A stretch of 8,145 nucleotides of DNA from an uncultured Ruminococcus sp. (GCA_902783815.1 CACZSM010000233.1:1-8145); one strand, 5' to 3'. Counted from the first letter of the stretch, positions 1 through 5,887 are shown. The notes: generated from the letters alone by a model not told the origin. Numbers and translations are program-made.

Positions 1-8
1 GGAAACCG

Positions 9-28
9 CAAGCCTTTGAAAAGGCTTG
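9..28. repeat. Short palindrome at the left edge, possible end of a dispersed repeat or weak upstream terminator
   Basis: CAAGCCTTT and AAAGGCTTG form 9-base arms around a central GA. The dyad is followed by CTTTTGCCTTTTTG, so it could be the tail end of an upstream gene's terminator, but the U-rich stretch is interrupted and lies some ten bases away. The flanking bases resemble intergenic repeat units I loosely associate with Ruminococcus genomes; that is memory, not a search result. No complete gene is visible between here and the glyA promoter. Confidence 0.35.
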
Positions 29-104
29 ACCGAAACTTTTGCCTTTTTGTTGGCTATTTTTCTTTTAAAGAAAGTTGAATTCCATGATGAAGTAGGTTAA
101 ATAC

Positions 105-133
105 TGGACATTTGGGAAAGAATATAGTATAAT
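105..133 (+). promoter_or_regulatory. SigA-type promoter of glyA
   Basis: The -35 element TGGACA (105-110, five of six consensus bases) and the -10 element TATAAT (128-133, perfect) are separated by exactly 17 bp. Transcription would begin near 139-141, giving an untranslated leader of about 47 bases, too short for a riboswitch. No operator-like dyad overlaps it. Confidence 0.85.
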
Positions 134-171
134 AGTGTAGAATTGTTTTTCAATTTGAAATTTTAGGTATG

Positions 172-178
172 AAAGAGG
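172..178 (+). promoter_or_regulatory. Ribosome binding site that decides the glyA start
   Basis: AAAGAGG lies 8 bases before the ATG at 187. The in-frame ATG at 169 overlaps the region just before this site and has only a TAGG one base upstream, so initiation at 169 is unlikely. Confidence 0.7.
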
Positions 179-186
179 TTTTTTCA

Positions 187-1443
187 ATGTACAATGATCT
201 GATGGACTCCATAGGCTTCCTTGCAGGATATGACAGTGATGTAGCAGCAGCAATGGGTGATGAGCTGAAAAGACAGCAGCAGAATATTGAACTGATAGCA
301 TCCGAGAATATAGTATCTCCGGCAGTAATGGCAGCAATGGGATCTGTGCTTACAAACAAGTATGCAGAGGGATATCCGGGAAAAAGATATTATGGCGGCT
401 GCCAGTATGTTGATGTAGTTGAGCAGATCGCTATAGACAGAGCCTGCAAACTCTTTGGAGCGAATTTTGCAAATGTTCAGCCACATTCCGGTGCTCAGGC
501 AAATACAGCAGTATATTTTGCAATGCTGAAGCCCGGCGATACAGTTATGGGTATGACACTTTCTGAGGGCGGCCATCTGACCCACGGTTCACCGGTAAAT
601 ATTTCAGGAAAATACTATAATTTTGTTTCGTATGGAGTTGATCCGGTATCTCATAGGATCGACTATGATAAAGTCTATGAGACAGCAATGGAAGTAAAGC
701 CGAAGATCATCGTCTGCGGAGCGAGCGCATATCCGAGAATAATAGACTTCAAACGCTTCCGTGAGATAGCAGATGCCTGTGGCGCATATCTTATGGTAGA
801 TATGGCTCACATAGCAGGACTTGTTGCAGCCGGTGTTCATCCAAGTCCGGTCCCGTATGCTCATTTCACAACAACAACAACACATAAAACTCTCAGAGGT
901 CCGAGAGGCGGACTTATACTTACAAATGATGAGGAACTTGCAAAGGCAGTCAATAAGGCAATATTCCCAGGCACACAGGGCGGACCTCTGATGCACATTA
1001 TCGCAGCGAAGGCAGTATGCTTCGGAGAAGCTCTCAAGCCTGAGTTCAAGACCTACGGCGAAAACATAGTAAAAAATGCAAAGGCTCTTGCAGATGGTCT
1101 TACAGGCAGAGGATGCAAGCTTGTATCAGGCGGTACGGATAACCATGTTATGCTGCTTGATCTCACAGACAGTGATGTAACAGGTAAGGAGCTTGAACAT
1201 CGTCTGGATGCTGTAAGGATAACAGCGAATAAGAATACGGTACCGAATGAAAAGAGAAGTCCGTTTGTAACAAGCGGAGTGCGACTTGGTTCTGCAGCGG
1301 TAACAACAAGAGGCTTCGGAGTTGCGGAGATGGACAAGATAGCAGAATACATAACACTCGCCCTGAATGATTTTGAGGCAAATGCAGATAAGATCAGAGC
1401 AGGCGTTGAGGATATCTGCGAAAGATTCCCACTTTATAAGTGA
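187..1443 (+). CDS. glyA: Serine hydroxymethyltransferase
   Basis: Cytosolic PLP enzyme that interconverts serine plus tetrahydrofolate with glycine plus 5,10-methylene-tetrahydrofolate, feeding one-carbon metabolism. From the ATG at 187 it has 418 residues, the normal family length. Visible hallmarks are IELIASENIVS near residues 34-44, YAEGYPGKRYYGG at 59-71, the cofactor-binding VDMAHIAGLVAAGVHP at 204-219 (Asp205, His208), and TTHKTLRGPRGG at 231-242, where Lys234 is the expected Schiff-base lysine. RLGSAAVTTRG at 366-376 holds the arginine expected to bind the substrate carboxylate. The alternative ATG at 169 adds only MKEVFS and is poorly served by a ribosome binding site. The gene has its own consensus promoter and a hairpin after it, so it is probably transcribed mainly alone. 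Nothing is missing or broken. Confidence 0.97.
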   Translation: MYNDLMDSIGFLAGYDSDVAAAMGDELKRQQQNIELIASENIVSPAVMAAMGSVLTNKYAEGYPGKRYYGGCQYVDVVEQIAIDRACKLFGANFANVQPHSGAQANTAVYFAMLKPGDTVMGMTLSEGGHLTHGSPVNISGKYYNFVSYGVDPVSHRIDYDKVYETAMEVKPKIIVCGASAYPRIIDFKRFREIADACGAYLMVDMAHIAGLVAAGVHPSPVPYAHFTTTTTHKTLRGPRGGLILTNDEELAKAVNKAIFPGTQGGPLMHIIAAKAVCFGEALKPEFKTYGENIVKNAKALADGLTGRGCKLVSGGTDNHVMLLDLTDSDVTGKELEHRLDAVRITANKNTVPNEKRSPFVTSGVRLGSAAVTTRGFGVAEMDKIAEYITLALNDFEANADKIRAGVEDICERFPLYK

Positions 1444-1468
1444 TCGGAAAGAATAACTGACGACAAAC

Positions 1469-1504
1469 AGCGGCAGACAGTCAATAATTGTCTGCCGCTT
1501 TATT
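1469..1504 (+). terminator. Hairpin after glyA, probable intrinsic terminator (weak U tract)
   Basis: AGCGGCAGACA (1469-1479) pairs perfectly with TGTCTGCCGCT (1489-1499) around a 9-base loop. The tail reads TTATTA, so the U tract is poor and termination may be incomplete. The hairpin ends only 7 bases before the ribosome binding site of the next gene, for which no separate promoter is evident, so read-through may be how that gene is expressed. Confidence 0.7.
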
Positions 1505-1506
1505 AC

Positions 1507-1512
1507 AGGAGG
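1507..1512 (+). promoter_or_regulatory. Strong ribosome binding site directly after the hairpin
   Basis: Perfect AGGAGG, 6 bases before the ATG at 1519. Its position just after the 1469-1499 stem means the folded hairpin would sit at the edge of the ribosome footprint. Confidence 0.75.
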
Positions 1513-1518
1513 ATTCCT

Positions 1519-2793
1519 ATGGATGCTACAGTGAAAAAAGATTCAGTGCTTGATGTGCTGTACAGGATACTAAGCGGCATAAGGGATGGCTGGAAAAATA
1601 GCAGCGCAGTAAAGAAACTGCGCCTTGACCGTGGAGAAGTGATTTACTGCATATATTTTGGTATTGTGTTTTTCTACTACTATCTGAAAACAACGACAAT
1701 AGTTATACCAATGGATGTACATATAGCGATACATGGTTGTGTAGGGCTTCTTTACATTGCTGCATGGTTCAAAATGGCAATTATTGATATAGAGGATAAA
1801 TGGGATATAGTCAGATATCTTATACCGGTGGCGCTTGGATATATTGTATTCCAGACAGCGGAATCTATAGGCGGATGGAATGATATTGTATTGTACTATT
1901 TTCTGATCGTATCGGCAAGGAAGGTCAGCTTCCGTAAAATAGCGATGACAGCTCTTGTGATCGGAACAGCTGTTACAGTTATCGTTACGGCACTGTCACC
2001 GACAGGACTATATACAAATCTGATTTATTCGACCTCCAAGCCTACAAGATATGCTTTTGGATTTATTTATCCAACAGATTATTCCGCGCATATCTGTTTT
2101 CTTGCACTTTTGTTTTTCTGGATAAGAGGAGGAAAAATGCAGCTGCTTGATATCATAATATACCTTGCGGCGGCAGCATATATTTTTATTTTCTGCTACG
2201 GCAAAACAGATACTGTTTGTATTATTATGATAGTGATATTCGGGCTTATGTTCAGATCTCAGAAAATGACTGGAACATTAAAAAAATGCGGATGGGTATC
2301 TGTATGGGCGATACCGGTCTTAGCGGCTGTCACTATAGCTCTTACAGTATTTTTTGTAAGAAACAGCGCATTGTACCAGTTTATGTACGAGCATATGTCA
2401 TCAGTATTTTTCCGGTTCCAGAGCGGAAATATTGTAATGAACGAACACGGACTTTCAATTTTCGGAAAGATGTTTGATGAAAATGGTCTTGGTCTGCTGA
2501 CTGATGAACAGGTATTGAAGGTGAGTGAATTTGATCTCACATTTATTGATATCTCCTATGTAAAAATTCTTATGCGAATGGGTATTGCTTCTCTTGCGGC
2601 GGTGGTTATATTCATTCCGGGATTCATACACGGCAGACTTATAAGAAATGATCTTGTAACGGTCGCTGTATGGTTTATTATTGCAATAAACTGTGCCTTT
2701 GCACACCACTTTGTTGACCTGTCATATAATGTATTCTTATTCATGCTTTTTGCTGATCTTTCCGACAGTCATTTAAATATCTCGAAAACCTGA
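1519..2793 (+). CDS. Polytopic membrane protein, putative polysaccharide (O-antigen-like) polymerase or ligase
   Basis: A 424-residue integral membrane protein with a short charged cytoplasmic N-terminus (residues 1-40) and roughly 11 or 12 hydrophobic segments, at about 41-57, 68-88, 98-112, 120-133, 139-159, 187-202, 208-227, 232-246, 257-280, 346-368, 376-394 and 400-413. A longer hydrophilic loop spans about 281-345. RYAFGFIYPTDYSAHI (177-192) resembles the R-x-x-x-G-F-x-x-P segment of Wzy and O-antigen-ligase-like proteins. The pattern FIDISYVKILMRMGI (342-356) after the large loop, and a final short helix, also fit. Such proteins join lipid-linked oligosaccharides outside the membrane. 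There are no glycosyltransferase or flippase neighbours, so it is an orphan and the substrate is unknown. The assignment rests on topology and weak motifs; another multi-spanning family remains possible. The AGGAGG supports the start. Confidence 0.6.
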   Translation: MDATVKKDSVLDVLYRILSGIRDGWKNSSAVKKLRLDRGEVIYCIYFGIVFFYYYLKTTTIVIPMDVHIAIHGCVGLLYIAAWFKMAIIDIEDKWDIVRYLIPVALGYIVFQTAESIGGWNDIVLYYFLIVSARKVSFRKIAMTALVIGTAVTVIVTALSPTGLYTNLIYSTSKPTRYAFGFIYPTDYSAHICFLALLFFWIRGGKMQLLDIIIYLAAAAYIFIFCYGKTDTVCIIMIVIFGLMFRSQKMTGTLKKCGWVSVWAIPVLAAVTIALTVFFVRNSALYQFMYEHMSSVFFRFQSGNIVMNEHGLSIFGKMFDENGLGLLTDEQVLKVSEFDLTFIDISYVKILMRMGIASLAAVVIFIPGFIHGRLIRNDLVTVAVWFIIAINCAFAHHFVDLSYNVFLFMLFADLSDSHLNISKT

Positions 2794-2801
2794 AATACTT
2801 G

Positions 2802-2858
2802 AAGAGGCGCAGCCCATCTACAGGATATTACTCCGGGATGTACTGCGCCTCTTTTTTT
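2802..2858 (+). terminator. Strong intrinsic terminator between convergent genes
   Basis: AAGAGGCGCAG (2802-2812) pairs with CTGCGCCTCTT (2843-2853), an 11-bp GC-rich stem that runs into a T run (2852-2858). The 30-base loop can add a second helix, CATC (2815-2818) with GATG (2837-2840). It serves the membrane-protein gene on the + strand. For the convergent minus-strand gene the same stem forms just after its stop codon, but it is followed by CAAGTATTTC rather than a U tract, so termination in that direction should be weaker. The T run overlaps the stop codon of the minus-strand gene. Confidence 0.9.
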
Positions 2859-4839
2859 ACTTTACTTTACTTTTGAATTTCGATATTATCGCGCTTCTGA
2901 ACTGTTCAAATGACATATTTGCTCTTGCTTCCTTATTGCTGTCAAGTCTGCCGTCAAGACTGAACTTTGGCTTTTCCTTCGTATTTGCAAACTTTACGGA
3001 GGGTGTTATCACACTTTCGTAATTCTTTTTTGCTTTATTATAGTTCATTACAAAATCTGCGTCACTCTTCATCAGATCACTTGCTGCAAGTGCTTTCAGC
3101 TGCTTTGTGTATATATCCTTTACATAATTGAAGGTCTTATTGTTGTTATCAATTATAGTCAGGTTTATAAGCGGATTTTCCTGTCCGCCGTTTGCTCCTG
3201 CTGCCCAGCCTGAATACGGGTTCCTGTCAGAGCAGCCCTTTCCGTCCGGGTTATAGCCGTATGTTACTCCGAGTGTACGGTCGTTGTCATATGGGATGAA
3301 TATTGCTTTTCCGTTGTCCTTGCGGAAGTATATGAAGTGGTTATTATAGTTATTGCGTATATCATCCGGATCGCCTGCAAAATAGTACGCTGCCATGAAC
3401 CTTGCAAAGTAGTCTGTATCAAGTACAGCCTCAATGCTTTCTTTCGACGGATTTGATTTATTTACAGCCTTGATAAAGTTCTTCAGTGACGAATGATCTG
3501 TAGAACTTTTATTTGTCTTTATGCTGTAAACAAACTTCTTGCCAATGGATTTTTCCGTCTCGCCTATGGAGCTTATTGTACTTGTTTTATAGGTCGCACC
3601 GCTGTAGTTTCCTGTTCCGTTATTCAGCTTTCCCCATGCGCATTTGTACAGATCACCGCCAATGGCTTCCTTCGGCAGACGCTTTTCAAGAAATGTCTTA
3701 TCAACAGGTTCATATATCTTTACTACACCATAATTATTGCCGTTGAACTTCAACTGACTGAGATTTATCTTCTGTACAAGTACATCACTCGATTCAAACA
3801 GCTTTGCTGCATATATCTCACGGATATTTGTTTCATCATAGTTGAAGTTCCATTTGACTTCAAGTCCGTTCATTGTTGCAAATGTCCTCTTCTTGCGGAG
3901 CTTTCTTTCATTCTCGTTTTTCCAGACCTTCGCTTCGCTGCCGTATTCCGTTTTATCATCAAATGTTTCATCAAAGCTGAGTTTATAATGTGTAATATTC
4001 AGTGTGCCGTCCTCTGCATATACGGGTTCAAGAGATACATTACCCTTTAATCTTATTCCGACCTCTTCTATCGTATAGGTTTTTCCTGCTACTGATATTG
4101 TTACATCTGCTTTACGGTATATCTCGGATTTGGAGTCGCCTCTGCTGCTGTATTTTTCATAGTCTGCCTGCAGCTTCTTCATCTCAGACTGCTGCATCGT
4201 TATTTGCAGTGTTACCTTATTATTGAAATTGAAAAGATCATTATATGTATTGATATCTCCTATCGCAGCATCACTTTTTGTTATCTTTGCTGTTGTTCCG
4301 GAGCTTTCCTGAGCAGGCTTACTGTCTTCCTGTGGCTTCGGTGATACCTCCGGCTTACTGGGGCTTTGCTGTGGCTTTGACGGTTCCGTTACGCCGGAGG
4401 GATCGTTCTGCTGAGATGATCCGGGTTTTTCCTCTGTATGTGAGGTCGTTTCAGACGGTTTTGAGGAAGTCTGAGATGCCTGAGAGTTCTGAGAAGCCTT
4501 TGAGCTTTCCTGCTTTGATGATGTTTCAGCTGCGGAGCTTTCATCTTTTTTTACAGAGGAGCTTTTGCTGCTTTCATCAGAAGAATTACTGCTGCTTTCA
4601 GTTTTGCTGTTATTATTTGATGTATCTTTGCTGACCTCAGATCCCTGGGAGACAGATTCGCCTGTTTCAGAGGAACTTTCGCCGGCTGCCGAGCCTTCAT
4701 CAGCAGAAACTGATACTGAACTTTCTGCGCTGACTGTCGGGACAGAAGATACATTATCCTGCTGCTGACCTCCGCATCCTGCGAGAGTGGAAGCGATCAT
4801 AACTGCTGCAAGGAAAAGTGCTGATTTTTTTAGTGCCAT
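2857..4839 (-). CDS. CotH-family (atypical kinase fold) lipoprotein with long Ser-rich linker
   Basis: A 660-residue exported lipoprotein. Residues 1-22 form a lipoprotein signal (KK, hydrophobic core, lipobox TLAGC with Cys22 as lipidation site). Residues 31-180 are low complexity: about 50 of 150 are Ser and 10 Thr, interspersed with Lys, Glu, Gln and, later, Pro. The folded part starts near 197 and looks like a CotH domain: GIRLKGNVS (261-269), MNGLEVKWNFNYDETNIRE (323-341), YGVVKIYEPVDKTFL (370-384), DPDDIRNNYNNHFIYF (490-505) and IFIPYDNDRTLG (513-524). CotH proteins are known as atypical protein kinases in spore coats and also occur in non-spore, secreted forms; the acidic residues around 492-493 and 518-520 are the likely catalytic/metal positions. 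Cys400 and Cys536 could pair outside the cell. AAAGG precedes the ATG by about 10 bases. Monocistronic, with its own strong promoter. No dockerin or sugar-binding module is seen. The partner or substrate is unknown. Confidence 0.85.
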   Translation of the reverse strand: MALKKSALFLAAVMIASTLAGCGGQQQDNVSSVPTVSAESSVSVSADEGSAAGESSSETGESVSQGSEVSKDTSNNNSKTESSSNSSDESSKSSSVKKDESSAAETSSKQESSKASQNSQASQTSSKPSETTSHTEEKPGSSQQNDPSGVTEPSKPQQSPSKPEVSPKPQEDSKPAQESSGTTAKITKSDAAIGDINTYNDLFNFNNKVTLQITMQQSEMKKLQADYEKYSSRGDSKSEIYRKADVTISVAGKTYTIEEVGIRLKGNVSLEPVYAEDGTLNITHYKLSFDETFDDKTEYGSEAKVWKNENERKLRKKRTFATMNGLEVKWNFNYDETNIREIYAAKLFESSDVLVQKINLSQLKFNGNNYGVVKIYEPVDKTFLEKRLPKEAIGGDLYKCAWGKLNNGTGNYSGATYKTSTISSIGETEKSIGKKFVYSIKTNKSSTDHSSLKNFIKAVNKSNPSKESIEAVLDTDYFARFMAAYYFAGDPDDIRNNYNNHFIYFRKDNGKAIFIPYDNDRTLGVTYGYNPDGKGCSDRNPYSGWAAGANGGQENPLINLTIIDNNNKTFNYVKDIYTKQLKALAASDLMKSDADFVMNYNKAKKNYESVITPSVKFANTKEKPKFSLDGRLDSNKEARANMSFEQFRSAIISKFKSKVK

Positions 4840-4873
4840 TTTACCACGCCTTTCATAAAATCTGTCTGTTATG

Positions 4874-4903
4874 ATTATAGAATAATTACGGTTTTTTTGT
4901 CAA
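4874..4903 (-). promoter_or_regulatory. Consensus SigA promoter of the cotH-like gene
   Basis: Read on the minus strand, TTGACA (4903-4898) and TATAAT (4879-4874) are both perfect, with an 18-bp spacer that includes an A run. Transcription should start near 4867, leaving a leader of about 28 bases before the ATG at 4839. Both hexamers being perfect points to high, constitutive, vegetative expression rather than a sporulation sigma factor. Confidence 0.88.
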
Positions 4904-5041
4904 CTGGCAAGAAAAACAAATCAGAGGTGTCGAACGGAAAAATATTTGTTATGTTCTCAGAGTCGAGGGTTCTGCATATACTATATTGTGTGCGGCACAG
5001 GCTAAACAGTTCCTGAGGATACATATTATCGAAACAATGCT

Positions 5042-5068
5042 CATTATCAGGGATTTTTGAATATAATG
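5042..5068 (+). promoter_or_regulatory. Probable mazF promoter -10 region within a dyad
   Basis: A perfect TATAAT at 5062-5067 is the best -10 upstream of mazF. No good -35 lies at the right distance (the best is TGCTCA near 5038-5043), so an activator or weak basal activity is possible. CATTAT (5042-5047) and ATAATG (5063-5068) are inverted copies, the second overlapping the -10, as an operator might. Transcription would start near 5074, giving a leader of about 100 bases. Confidence 0.45.
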
Positions 5069-5071
5069 TAG

Positions 5072-5091
5072 AGAACCAGCAAAAAGGTTCT
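5072..5091 (+). promoter_or_regulatory. Inverted repeat at the predicted mazF transcript start
   Basis: AGAACC (5072-5077) and GGTTCT (5086-5091) are perfect inverted copies 8 bases apart. The repeat begins 4 bases after the -10 hexamer, so it is placed either as a DNA operator or as a hairpin at the 5' end of the mRNA. No T run follows, so it is not a terminator. Confidence 0.4.
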
Positions 5092-5173
5092 TGTCAGATT
5101 GATTAAACCCTATCCCTATGGGACAAAATAGAACTATCAGCACATCAAATCAAAAATTCGGAGCGTGGAAACT

Positions 5174-5545
5174 ATGATAATAAGACGAGGCGACATCTAC
5201 TATGCAGATCTCAGCCCTGTAGTGGGTTCAGAACAGGGCGGAGTGCGTCCGGTACTTATCGTACAGAATAATGTCGGCAACAGGTACAGCCCCACCGTTA
5301 TTGCTGCGGCAATTACCAGCAAGGGCACAAAAGCAGATCTGCCGACCCATATCAAGCTCTATGCGGACAGCAGTGGACTTTCAAAGGATTCTGTTATTCT
5401 TCTTGAACAGATCAGGACTCTCGATAAAAGAAGGCTGAAAGAAAAAATGGGTACTCTAAGTCCCTATGATATGTATAAAGTCGATGAGGCCCTTTCGATC
5501 AGTTTCGGTCTTGATACCGAAAGCGTACACAAGGCGGTTAACTGA
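5174..5545 (+). CDS. mazF: MazF/EndoA-type (PemK-like) mRNA endoribonuclease toxin
   Basis: A 123-residue cytosolic protein of the MazF family, sequence-specific ribonucleases that cut single-stranded mRNA and are normally held in check by a MazE-type antitoxin. The sequence runs RGDIYYADLSPVVGSEQGG (5-23), RPVLIVQN (25-32), SPTVIAAAITS (39-49) and DSVILLEQIRTLDKRRL. Numbered from ATG 5174, Arg25 and Thr48 fall exactly where the catalytic residues of Bacillus EndoA lie. That start also gives the family-typical MIIRRGD N-terminus. GGAG at 5160-5163 is 10 bases upstream. The in-frame GTG at 5165 has this GGAG only one base away, so it is less likely. The protein is slightly longer than Bacillus EndoA at the C-terminus. 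No antitoxin gene lies on either side: 5' is non-coding and 3' is the cys leader. Confidence 0.93.
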   Translation: MIIRRGDIYYADLSPVVGSEQGGVRPVLIVQNNVGNRYSPTVIAAAITSKGTKADLPTHIKLYADSSGLSKDSVILLEQIRTLDKRRLKEKMGTLSPYDMYKVDEALSISFGLDTESVHKAVN

Positions 5546-5550
5546 TTTTT

Positions 5551-5584
5551 CCCCCCTGCGGCGGCGCTGCCGCCGCTGGGTGGG
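5551..5584. repeat. Very GC-rich hairpin after mazF
   Basis: GCGGCGGC (5558-5565) pairs perfectly with GCCGCCGC (5569-5576) around a GCT loop. After a T-T mismatch the stem can continue with CCC (5554-5556) and GGG (5578-5580). It begins 5 bases past the mazF stop. No T run follows on either strand, so it is not a textbook intrinsic terminator; it may slow polymerase, protect the mRNA 3' end or be a dispersed repeat unit. It ends only a few bases before the -35 of the next promoter. Confidence 0.6.
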
Positions 5585-5586
5585 TA

Positions 5587-5615
5587 TTGTAATTTAAAAA
5601 AATATGTGTTATAAT
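5587..5615 (+). promoter_or_regulatory. Promoter of the cysE-cysS T-box transcript
   Basis: TTGTAA (5587-5592, four of six consensus bases) and a perfect TATAAT (5610-5615) are 17 bp apart. TGT directly before the -10 makes it an extended -10 promoter (TGnTATAAT), which compensates for the weaker -35. Transcription should start near 5622, about 18 bases before the base of T-box stem I. Confidence 0.8.
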
Positions 5616-5639
5616 TGGTTATGTGGAATAGAATAATAA

Positions 5640-5874
5640 TATAGGCAATGAAAAAGATGAGTAGCAGACGGAAGTCATCAGAGAGGTACCGGTGGGTGTG
5701 AGGTGCCGGCGGAAGTTTTGCGAAATGCGCTTTGGAGCCTATACTGCAAAAGCTATGGCGAGTAGTAGTATGCGTAAGTCTGCGTTAAAGACGAATGAGG
5801 GCGGCTTGTGCCGCTGAATTTGGGTGGAACCACGCTGCTGCGTCCCGATGTTTTTGCATCGGCGCGGCTTTTTT
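5640..5874 (+). promoter_or_regulatory. T-box riboswitch, tRNA-Cys specific (UGC specifier)
   Basis: Stem I closes with TATAGGC (5640-5646) pairing perfectly with GCCTATA (5737-5743). Inside it is the AGAGAG bulge segment (5680-5685), then a distal hairpin of GGTACC (5685-5690) with GGTGCC (5702-5707), whose loop carries GGTG-type conserved bases. On the 3' side, GAAA is followed by the specifier TGC (5726-5728, Cys codon) and a purine. A later hairpin, GCGGC (5801-5805) with GCCGC (5810-5814), fits stem III. The T-box element GGGTGGAACCACG (5822-5834) holds TGGA (5825-5828), whose variable A would pair with U73 of tRNA-Cys. Uncharged tRNA-Cys should favour the antiterminator over the terminator at 5837-5874, switching on cysE and cysS. 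Confidence 0.95.
5837..5874 (+). terminator. Regulated intrinsic terminator of the T-box leader
   Basis: GCTGCG (5837-5842) pairs with CGCGGC (5863-5868), one G-U pair included, and CCGATG (5845-5850) pairs with CATCGG (5857-5862); TC at 5843-5844 bulges and the loop is TTTTTG. Six T residues follow at 5869-5874. Its 5' arm directly follows the T-box element, so the antiterminator and this stem are mutually exclusive. Confidence 0.93.
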
Positions 5875-5880
5875 ATTGGC

Positions 5881-5887
5881 AGGTGAT
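5881..5887 (+). promoter_or_regulatory. Ribosome binding site that fixes the TTG start of cysE
   Basis: AGGTGAT matches seven consecutive bases of the anti-Shine-Dalgarno complement, shifted towards its 3' part. Aligned that way, the TTG at 5891 stands at normal spacing. It is the only site between the regulated terminator and the conserved part of CysE. Confidence 0.75.

Larger units (their letters stand above)
4904..5173. other. Non-coding interval between the divergent cotH-like gene and mazF
   Basis: About 270 bases without a supportable gene. The longest plus-strand reading frame with an ATG here (from 4951) is about 21 codons and has no good ribosome binding site; a minus-strand frame starting at GTG 5143 also lacks one. 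The right half holds the likely mazF promoter and two dyads, listed separately. In the left half I see only a weak promoter-like pair, TTCTCA (4954-4959) and TATACT (4977-4982) with 17 bp between them, which could belong to mazF or to a small RNA. No antitoxin gene is present. Confidence 0.6.

Noticed and set aside
1..78. C-terminal end of an upstream gene in frame 1
   Set aside because: The frame is open to TGA at 76-78, but the peptide is unrecognisable and includes the palindrome; too short to support.
184..585. Minus-strand frame opposite glyA
   Set aside because: Antisense shadow of glyA with atypical Cys/His/Ile-rich composition; no promoter or ribosome binding site.
3493..4050. 185-codon plus-strand frame inside the CotH-like gene
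   Set aside because: Antisense shadow of a well-supported domain; Cys- and Phe-rich composition and no ribosome binding site or family likeness.
4565..4768. Hydrophobic Leu-rich plus-strand frame opposite the Ser-rich linker
   Set aside because: Leu-rich composition is simply the complement of repeated Ser and Glu codons on the minus strand.
4949..5143. 64-codon minus-strand frame considered as a mazF antitoxin
   Set aside because: Starts at GTG without a ribosome binding site, lies on the opposite strand and crosses the mazF promoter region, and does not resemble a MazE-type protein.
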